Translations under genes and position numbers: made by a program
Shown here: piece after piece, positions 1-4,881 of the stretch
Position numbering within the stretch: position 1 is the first letter of the stretch
How the letters are laid out: every line of letters starts with the position of its first letter
Origin: Archaeoglobales archaeon
GTDB taxonomy: Archaea; Halobacteriota; Archaeoglobi; Archaeoglobales; Archaeoglobaceae
NCBI GenBank assembly: GCA_003663055.1
Contig: QMZF01000084.1
Location: 1 to 5,786, forward strand
DNA: 5,786 nt
Direction of reading: 5' to 3'
The notes under the pieces: generated by a model
What the model was told of the DNA's origin: nothing
Database searches by the model: none
Seen by the model: only the letters and a program-made list of their open reading frames with translations

Positions 1-1780
1 GAACAGAAGGATTGCTGTGTTCACAAACGCAGAGGTCGAATCGATCAGCGGCGAGCCCGGGAACTTCGAGGTTTCAATCAGGATAAATCCGCGCTTTGTA
101 ACCGATGCTTGCACGGCATGCGGAGAATGCGTTAAAGCTTGTCCGGCTGAGAGGCCAAACGAGTTCAACTACGGAATGGATAAAACAAAGGCAATCTACC
201 TGCCCCATGAAATGGCATTTCCGATGAAGTACGTGATAGATGCAGCTTACTGCAAGAAGGATGAAGGCTGCAAGGCATGCGTTGAAGCATGCAAGTACGA
301 TGCAATTGATTTGGCTATGCAGCCGAAGACATTAAACTTCAAGGCCGGAGCCATCGTTGTTGCTACTGGGTGGAAGCCTTACGATGCGAATAAGCTGACA
401 AACCTCGGTTTTGGAAAGTATCCCGATGTTATAACCAACGTGATGTTTGAAAGGCTTGCATCACCTAACGGGCCTACGAGGGGTAAAATAATCAGACCAT
501 CCGACGGAAAGCCAATAGAAAGTATAGCATTCGTGCAGTGCGCAGGCAGTAGAGACGAAAACCACTTGCCATACTGCTCTGCGGTCTGTTGTCTTGCATC
601 GCTTAAGCAAGCGACGTACGTTAGGGAGCAGTACCCCAATGCAGAGATTTACATCTTCTACATAGACGTGAGAACTCCAAGCCTTTACGAGGACTTCTAC
701 AGGCGTGTGATGAGCGAGGGCGTTTACCTGATAAGGGGGAAGGTTGCAGAGGTTACCGATATAGCCAAAAGCCCCGAAGAGGAGGGAAAGTTAATTTTGC
801 GGGTTGAAGACACGTTATTAGGCAGGGTTCGCAGGATTCCTGTAGATATGGTTGTTCTCGCTACCGGCATGCAACCCAACGCTACCGGCCTCAGCCTCAA
901 GTACAGGCAAGGGGGTGAACTCCCTACCAATGAGTACGGCTTTGCTGTATCAAACTTCATTTGCTTCCCCTACGAAACCCAGCGAACTGGTATATATGCT
1001 GCTGGATGCGTAAGGCAGCCTATGGATGTTGCCACAGCAGTTGAAGATGCAAGTGGAGCTGTTTTGAAAGCGATACAGTGCATTGAGCTCGTTTCGAAGG
1101 GTATGGCAACGTTTCCACGCAGCGGTGATCTGTCATTACCAATATTTTTCCTCCAGCGCTGCACACAATGCAAGCGTTGTACAGAAGAATGTCCGTTTTC
1201 TGCACTTGAAGAGGACGAAAAAGGTACGCCAATTCTCAATCCTGCTCGCTGTAGAAGATGCGGAACGTGCATGGGCGCTTGCCCAGAGCGCATAATATCG
1301 TTCAAGAACTACTCGATAGACATGATCTCATCGATGATAAAGGCAATAGAGGTTCCGGAGGGGGAAGGAAAGCTCAGAATCCTTGGGTTCTTCTGCGAGA
1401 ACGACGCTTATCCAGCGTTGGACATGGCAGCGATGAACAGACTTAAGATTGATGCAAGCCTGAGGGTTATCCCAGTAAGATGCTTAGGCTCGGTCAACGT
1501 GGTGTTCATAGCCGATGCCCTTTCGAGAGGCATTGACGGCATACTGCTTGCAGGCTGCAAGTACGGCGAAGACTACCAGTGCCACTTCATAAAGGGCAGC
1601 GAACTCGCTAGCAAAAGAATGGAAAACGTGCAAGAAACACTCCAAAGGCTAATGCTCGAGCCGGAGAGAGTAAAATTTGTAGAACTTGCAATCTCCGAAT
1701 ATGATAGAATCCCAGAAATCGTTAACGAATTTGTAGAAGAACTAAGGAAGATGGGGCCGAACCCGTACAAAGGGTTCTGA
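1..1780 (+). CDS. HdrA-MvhD fusion flavin/iron-sulfur protein, QmoB-like (5' truncated by window)
   Basis: This is a cytoplasmic electron-transfer subunit with FAD and several Fe-S clusters. The reading frame is open from nt 2, and GTG 17 is only an internal codon: the first visible residues align with residues from about 208 of the HdrA at 4882. Counting from GTG 17, one sees a CxxCxxCxxxC ferredoxin site (C32, C35, C38, C42), a second site with wider spacing (C79, C85, C88, C92), flavoprotein strands (VVATGWKPY near 114, VVLATGMQPN near 279, GIYAAGC near 325), two more ferredoxin sites (C382-C392 and C412-C422), and an MvhD domain from about 453 with C460, C489, C514 and C522. The CEND motif, GCKYGEDYQCHF and the C-terminal NPYKGF ending resemble QmoB of the APS-reductase-linked Qmo complex (recalled family knowledge, not searched). 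The next gene is not qmoC, so this is probably a QmoB-type paralogue. Between about 65 and 205 N-terminal residues are missing, depending on whether the HdrA N-terminal domain is present. Confidence 0.9.
   Translation, partial: NRRIAVFTNAEVESISGEPGNFEVSIRINPRFVTDACTACGECVKACPAERPNEFNYGMDKTKAIYLPHEMAFPMKYVIDAAYCKKDEGCKACVEACKYDAIDLAMQPKTLNFKAGAIVVATGWKPYDANKLTNLGFGKYPDVITNVMFERLASPNGPTRGKIIRPSDGKPIESIAFVQCAGSRDENHLPYCSAVCCLASLKQATYVREQYPNAEIYIFYIDVRTPSLYEDFYRRVMSEGVYLIRGKVAEVTDIAKSPEEEGKLILRVEDTLLGRVRRIPVDMVVLATGMQPNATGLSLKYRQGGELPTNEYGFAVSNFICFPYETQRTGIYAAGCVRQPMDVATAVEDASGAVLKAIQCIELVSKGMATFPRSGDLSLPIFFLQRCTQCKRCTEECPFSALEEDEKGTPILNPARCRRCGTCMGACPERIISFKNYSIDMISSMIKAIEVPEGEGKLRILGFFCENDAYPALDMAAMNRLKIDASLRVIPVRCLGSVNVVFIADALSRGIDGILLAGCKYGEDYQCHFIKGSELASKRMENVQETLQRLMLEPERVKFVELAISEYDRIPEIVNEFVEELRKMGPNPYKGF
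1759..1777 (+). other. Short perfect inverted repeat at the end of the QmoB-like gene
   Basis: GAACCC at 1759-1764 and GGGTTC at 1772-1777 form a perfect 6-bp stem with a 7-nt loop, ending directly before the TGA stop. It overlaps the codons for the C-terminal NPYKGF, so protein conservation alone could explain it. A short run of T (ATTTTATT) follows about 20 nt downstream, which gives only weak support for a terminator or mRNA 3'-end role. Confidence 0.3.
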
Positions 1781-1847
1781 GTATGCATGGGAGAATTTTA
1801 TTGAAAAGTAGTTATAGTGAGTTTGCTTTGATATGGCATGACAATAG

Positions 1848-1862
1848 CAAAATATTCAAATA
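1848..1862 (+). promoter_or_regulatory. Possible archaeal promoter (BRE/TATA-like) upstream of the HdrD-like gene
   Basis: TTCAAATA at 1855-1862 differs at one position from the archaeal TATA consensus TTTAAATA and is preceded by an A-rich stretch (1849-1854) that could serve as the BRE. A transcript starting 22-26 nt downstream would begin just before or at the GGAGG at 1887-1891, giving a very short leader. The 118-bp gap (1781-1898) is much longer than the other spacings in the block downstream, which supports a separate promoter. Otherwise I see no gene in this gap. Confidence 0.35.
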
Positions 1863-1886
1863 CTTCATGATTAACGCTGCGAAAAA

Positions 1887-1891
1887 GGAGG
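1887..1891 (+). promoter_or_regulatory. Ribosome binding site of the HdrD-like gene
   Basis: GGAGG lies 7 nt before ATG 1899. An in-frame TGA sits immediately upstream of that ATG (1896-1898), so the reading frame cannot extend further 5' and this site fixes the start. Confidence 0.8.
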
Positions 1892-1898
1892 CGGTTGA

Positions 1899-3077
1899 AT
1901 GGATGTAGGAGAGATGCTTGAGACGTATTTTGAGAGATTATCAGAAGTTTCTGAATCTGAAAGGTACAAGCAGTGCCTTCAGTGTGGGACCTGTGGAGGC
2001 TCCTGCCCATACGGTATTGCCTCACCCTTCACGCCAAGAAGAATGATCCTTGCATTGAGGGCGAAATTGATTGACGAAATTCTCGAAAGCGGGGCTCAAT
2101 GGCTTTGTACTGCCTGCTACACGTGCAGTTATCGCTGCCCCAGTCAGATTCCACTTACCGATGCTATAATTCCCGCATTGCGTGAACTTTCACTTCTCGA
2201 AGGAAATCCGCCAGAGGAGCTTGCTGCAGCTTTGATGAATACAGCTCGTTACGGCAATCCGTTTCGCGAATCACCGAGAAAAAGAGATAGCTGGACTAAG
2301 GAGGTTGAATTCGAAGTTCCGTTGATGTCTAAGAAGAAGGAGGCAGATGTCCTGTTCATTCCAGAGTGCTTTGGGGCCTATCACAGGCGTTGTAGGGAGA
2401 TAACAAAGGCATTTGCGGAAGTTATGTACCTTTTGGGCGTTGATTTTGCAATTCTTGGGAATGAAGAGAGATGCATTGGGGATCTAACCCGCCTCTGCGG
2501 CGAATTCGGGCTTTTTGAGGACCTTATGGAGAAGAACATTAAAACGTTTGAAAAGTACAGCTTCAATCGCATCGTAACCCACGATGCGCATGCATTTAAC
2601 GCTTTAAAGAGGGAATACCCAAAGATGGGCTTCGAAAAGGAAGTTTTACATCACACCCAGTTTCTGTTCGAGAACCTCGACAAGCTGAAGGACATGTTCA
2701 ACGAGCTCGATTATACGGTTACGTATCACGACTCCTGCTATGTAGGCAGGAGAAATGGCATATTTGAGGAACCAAGAGAGGTTATAAAGGCAATTCCAGG
2801 CCTAAGATTTGTGGAGATGAAGAGGATAAGAGAGAATGCCCTTTGTTGTGGTGGAGGCGGTGGAGGCGTCTGGCTTGATAGTTTCATAAGGAACTTCCTG
2901 AAAGAGAGGCCTGCTGAGGACAGGGTTAGAGAAGCTGCGTCAGTTGGAGCTGATGTTCTTGTTACAGCCTGCATTCTTGATGTACCCATGTTTGAGGATG
3001 CGTTGAAGGTTACTGGACTTGAAGGTCAGCTTGTGGTTAAGGATATATCCGAGCTCGTGCTTGAAGCGATAAGGTGA
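1899..3077 (+). CDS. Soluble HdrD-like iron-sulfur protein (HdrC-HdrB fusion, two CCG domains)
   Basis: This 392-residue protein joins an HdrC-like ferredoxin domain to an HdrB-like pair of CCG (cysteine-rich) domains, the layout of HdrD, DsrK and GlcF-type subunits. It has two complete ferredoxin sites: C26, C29, C32, C36 and C70, C73, C76, C80. The first CCG domain (about 150-245) is degenerate: C157 is kept, but the paired cysteines read R191-C192 and the usual CxxC reads H228-D-A-H231. The second (about 272-370) keeps C280, C316-C317 (followed by six glycines, 318-323) and C358, but its last cysteine is D361. It can therefore hold at most one HdrB-like cluster of usual type. I see no membrane segment or signal peptide, so it should be cytoplasmic. 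It is followed at 5 nt by etfB, which suggests it is the redox partner of EtfAB, accepting or donating electrons toward HdrA. True heterodisulfide reductase activity is unlikely with these substitutions. The start is supported by GGAGG and an upstream in-frame stop. Confidence 0.9.
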   Translation: MDVGEMLETYFERLSEVSESERYKQCLQCGTCGGSCPYGIASPFTPRRMILALRAKLIDEILESGAQWLCTACYTCSYRCPSQIPLTDAIIPALRELSLLEGNPPEELAAALMNTARYGNPFRESPRKRDSWTKEVEFEVPLMSKKKEADVLFIPECFGAYHRRCREITKAFAEVMYLLGVDFAILGNEERCIGDLTRLCGEFGLFEDLMEKNIKTFEKYSFNRIVTHDAHAFNALKREYPKMGFEKEVLHHTQFLFENLDKLKDMFNELDYTVTYHDSCYVGRRNGIFEEPREVIKAIPGLRFVEMKRIRENALCCGGGGGGVWLDSFIRNFLKERPAEDRVREAASVGADVLVTACILDVPMFEDALKVTGLEGQLVVKDISELVLEAIR

Positions 3078-3078
3078 T
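3072..3078 (+). promoter_or_regulatory. Ribosome binding site that decides the etfB start
   Basis: AGGTGAT overlaps the stop codon of the preceding gene and lies 4 nt before ATG 3083. It matches the archaeal anti-Shine-Dalgarno complement. Alternative in-frame starts at GTG 3074 and ATG 3077 (a TGATG stop/start overlap) lie on or too close to this site, so ATG 3083 is preferred. Confidence 0.7.
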
Positions 3079-3082
3079 GCCC

Positions 3083-3838
3083 ATGAAAATTTGCGCTGTA
3101 CTCAGGGTCGTTCCAGATCTCGTAGAGGAAATAGAGATAGAGGAAACCGAAATTGTCCCGTTTGCCTACATCGCCAACGAAAGAGACGAGCATGCAGTTG
3201 AAGAGGCACTAATTCTGAAGGAGAAGGCTGGAGGAAGTGTAGATGTTCTTGGCGTGGTGGATGAGGATACAGCCAGCGATGTAGATGAGCCTCTCGCGAT
3301 GGCTTATGCAAAGGGAGCGGACAATCTGATTAAGGCGATTCTTTCCAGAAAAACTTTCAGGAGGTACGAGGTAGCCAAGGGACTTGCGGAATTTCTGAAG
3401 GATAAGGGTTACGACGTTATATTCACCGGAATACAGGCCATAGATGCGTTCGCTGGAACCCTGGGCGGAATGCTCGCTAGATGCATGAATCTCCCCTACA
3501 TAGGCGGCGTTGTTGAAGTTGATGTCCAGAATGGAACCCTCGTCGTTAAGAAGGAGCTCGGTGGTGGCTTGCTTGGAGAATATCGTGTATCAACTCCTGC
3601 AATTTTAGGCGTTGTGTCTGCTGAAAGGCCGCTAAAGTTCGTTCCCTTTGCCAAGCTGAAGAAGGCCATGAAAGAAGCGAACATAGACGAAGTTGACATA
3701 GAAGTTCCCGAGATTGAAGGAATCGATGTCCTTCGCTACTACGAGCCTCCAAAGCCAGAGATAACTTTGCTCGAAGGGGATCCAGAAGAGCTTGCTGAAA
3801 AGCTCGTGGAAGTGCTGAAGGAAGTTAGCGTGCTGTGA
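3083..3838 (+). CDS. etfB: Electron transfer flavoprotein subunit beta
   Basis: EtfB pairs with EtfA to form a soluble FAD (plus AMP or second FAD) electron carrier, usually fed by acyl-CoA dehydrogenases. The protein is 251 residues, normal for the family. Family features are the MKICAVLRVVPD start, the NERDEHAVEEALILKE segment (32-47) that matches the usual N-P-Y/F-D-x-A-V-E-E-A-L core, LAMAYAKGAD (71-80), FTGIQAIDAFAGTLGGMLA (114-132) at the nucleotide-binding region, and KKELGGG...STPAILGVV (156-178) corresponding to the EtfB signature. After this, the PRYPSL...MKAKKKP docking segment known from acyl-CoA-dehydrogenase-serving EtfB is replaced by RPLKFVPFAKLKKAMKEA (182-199), so the partner may not be a standard one. 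The start at ATG 3083 is chosen over GTG 3074 and ATG 3077 because of the Shine-Dalgarno spacing and the canonical MKI beginning. It lies between the HdrD-like gene (5 nt) and etfA (9 nt), almost certainly in one operon. Confidence 0.93.
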   Translation: MKICAVLRVVPDLVEEIEIEETEIVPFAYIANERDEHAVEEALILKEKAGGSVDVLGVVDEDTASDVDEPLAMAYAKGADNLIKAILSRKTFRRYEVAKGLAEFLKDKGYDVIFTGIQAIDAFAGTLGGMLARCMNLPYIGGVVEVDVQNGTLVVKKELGGGLLGEYRVSTPAILGVVSAERPLKFVPFAKLKKAMKEANIDEVDIEVPEIEGIDVLRYYEPPKPEITLLEGDPEELAEKLVEVLKEVSVL

Positions 3839-3842
3839 GGTG
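3837..3842 (+). promoter_or_regulatory. Ribosome binding site of etfA
   Basis: GAGGTG overlaps the etfB stop codon and ends 5 nt before ATG 3848. Its placement inside the end of etfB implies cotranscription and probably translational coupling. The same GGTGGTTC string precedes the hdrA start at 4882. Confidence 0.7.
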
Positions 3843-3847
3843 GTTCA

Positions 3848-4768
3848 ATGAACGTTCTCGTCTTTGCAGAGGTTGTGGAAAACGAGATTCAGGAAATAAC
3901 GTATGAGCTCGTTGGGAAGGCTAAGCAGCTTGGTGATGTAACTACGCTTGTTGTTGGCAATGCAGATGTTAGCAACATAAACAGCGATGTGATTCAGGTC
4001 GATGCGGGTGAGCCCTTGCCCTGGCACTACAAGATCGTAGAGAAAGTCTTCGAGAAGCTAAAGCCATCTGCTATCCTTTTTGGCAACACCCTGACGAGCA
4101 TAGACATTGCGGCGCAGTTTGCAGCCCAGCTAGACTTGCCGATGGCAACGATGGTAACAGACATCTCAGCCAAGGATGATGGCTTCGTTGCAACATCTCT
4201 CGTCTACGGCGGAAAGGTGTTGGTTGATCTTGCTTTGAAGAGTCCAGCCGTCTTTGTAGTCAACAGGGGTAGTTTTCCGGCTGAAGAGGGGAAGGGTAGC
4301 GTTGGCAACGTCGAAAAACTCAGCTTAGAAGAGCTTGGAGTAAGCGATGGCATAGAGTTTGTCGGCTACATAAAACCGGAAGTAGAAGATGTTGACATCT
4401 CAAAGATGGACATCGTTGTGTCCGTTGGAAGAGGCATCGGCGATGAAGCAAACATAGAACTTGCCGAAGAACTTGCAGAGGTTCTTGGAGGCGTAGTAGC
4501 TGGTTCTCGCCCCGTTATTGATTCGGGATGGCTACCCAAGACAAGGCAGGTAGGAAGGAGCGGAAAGACTGTTACGGGCAAGCTATATCTTGCGCTCGGT
4601 ATAAGCGGAGCAACCGAGCATGTAGAAGGAGTGAAGGCGAAGAACGTCATTGCCATAAACATAGACAGAAACGCTCCCATATTCAGGATATCGAGGTGTG
4701 GAGTTGTTGCTGACGTTCTTGAGCTAGTTCCTGTATTGATTGAGAAAATAAGGGAGGCAAAGGGGTGA
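3848..4768 (+). CDS. etfA: Electron transfer flavoprotein subunit alpha
   Basis: EtfA carries the FAD of the EtfAB heterodimer in its C-terminal domain. The 306-residue length is typical, with no N-terminal ferredoxin insertion of the kind found in some bifurcating Etf proteins. The N-terminal half (MNVLVFAEVV; AILFGNTLTSIDIAAQFAA at 75-93) is the usual nucleotide-fold scaffold. The FAD domain shows VVSVGRGI (190-197, normally SGGRG), GSRPVIDSGWLP (219-230), QVGRSGKTV (234-242), the signature LYLALGISGATEH (246-258) and AINIDRNAPIF (269-279). Within the signature, E257 stands where a Gln (QH) is usual, next to the flavin-proximal His258. It follows etfB by 9 nt and ends the block; a 113-bp AT-rich gap follows. 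The function as partner of EtfB is secure; the electron donor is not encoded in the window, and the HdrD-like neighbour is the likely acceptor. Confidence 0.95.
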   Translation: MNVLVFAEVVENEIQEITYELVGKAKQLGDVTTLVVGNADVSNINSDVIQVDAGEPLPWHYKIVEKVFEKLKPSAILFGNTLTSIDIAAQFAAQLDLPMATMVTDISAKDDGFVATSLVYGGKVLVDLALKSPAVFVVNRGSFPAEEGKGSVGNVEKLSLEELGVSDGIEFVGYIKPEVEDVDISKMDIVVSVGRGIGDEANIELAEELAEVLGGVVAGSRPVIDSGWLPKTRQVGRSGKTVTGKLYLALGISGATEHVEGVKAKNVIAINIDRNAPIFRISRCGVVADVLELVPVLIEKIREAKG

Positions 4769-4786
4769 AATGATATTGGCTGACAA

Positions 4787-4827
4787 GTGTTTTAATTCAT
4801 CCTTTAGGTACAATTTTTATGAGTTTT
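4787..4827 (+). terminator. Possible oligo-T terminator after etfA
   Basis: Downstream of the etfA stop there are T-tracts at 4790-4793, 4814-4818 and 4824-4827 in AT-rich sequence without a clear hairpin. Archaeal transcription commonly ends at such oligo-T stretches. A promoter-like box lies just downstream, which fits a transcript boundary here, but read-through into hdrA cannot be excluded. Confidence 0.4.
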
Positions 4828-4840
4828 CAATATTCTATTG
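4828..4840. promoter_or_regulatory. Small dyad, candidate regulator site upstream of hdrA
   Basis: CAATA (4828-4832) and TATTG (4836-4840) form a perfect 5-bp inverted repeat around TTC. It ends 3 bp before the TATA-like box, a position where archaeal activators or repressors often bind. In such AT-rich DNA a 13-bp dyad can occur by chance. Confidence 0.25.
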
Positions 4841-4843
4841 TAA

Positions 4844-4851
4844 TTATAAAT
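4844..4851 (+). promoter_or_regulatory. TATA-like box of a probable hdrA promoter
   Basis: TTATAAAT in a strongly AT-rich stretch resembles the archaeal TATA element. Transcription starting about 25-30 nt downstream would begin near 4870-4876, close to the Shine-Dalgarno sequence, so the leader would be short. It suggests that hdrA has its own promoter apart from the etf block. Confidence 0.5.
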
Positions 4852-4871
4852 TAAAGATTACATCACCAGTA

Positions 4872-4879
4872 GGGTGGTT
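4872..4879 (+). promoter_or_regulatory. Ribosome binding site of hdrA
   Basis: GGGTGGTT lies 2 nt before ATG 4882, with its GGGTG core (4872-4876) 5 nt from the start. The arrangement matches that of etfA (GGTGGTTC followed by the ATG within 1-2 nt) and supports this start. Confidence 0.6.
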
Positions 4880-4881
4880 CC

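Noticed and set aside
17..19. GTG as the true start of the first gene
   Set aside because: The frame is open to nt 2 and the codons before GTG align with residues 208-212 of the downstream HdrA, so the start is upstream of the window.
970..1305. 111-codon open frame on the minus strand
   Set aside because: It lies wholly inside the QmoB-like gene, has no recognisable motif and no promoter or ribosome binding site, and the plus-strand frame has clear Fe-S motifs here.
1798..2025. 75-codon minus-strand frame crossing the 118-bp gap
   Set aside because: Much of it is antisense to the HdrD-like ferredoxin motifs, and no start signals or family motifs are seen.
2848..2871. GGT/GGA/GGC-rich repeat as a sequence repeat element
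   Set aside because: It simply encodes the glycine run that follows the CC pair in the second CCG domain, a family feature.
3074..3079. GTG 3074 or ATG 3077 as the start of etfB
   Set aside because: Both overlap the previous stop and lie on the AGGTGAT ribosome binding site that is correctly spaced for ATG 3083; the TGATG overlap keeps ATG 3077 as a minor alternative.
4366..4680. 104-codon open frame on the minus strand
   Set aside because: It is antisense to the conserved FAD domain of etfA; its Ser/Thr/Pro-rich translation is typical of shadow frames.
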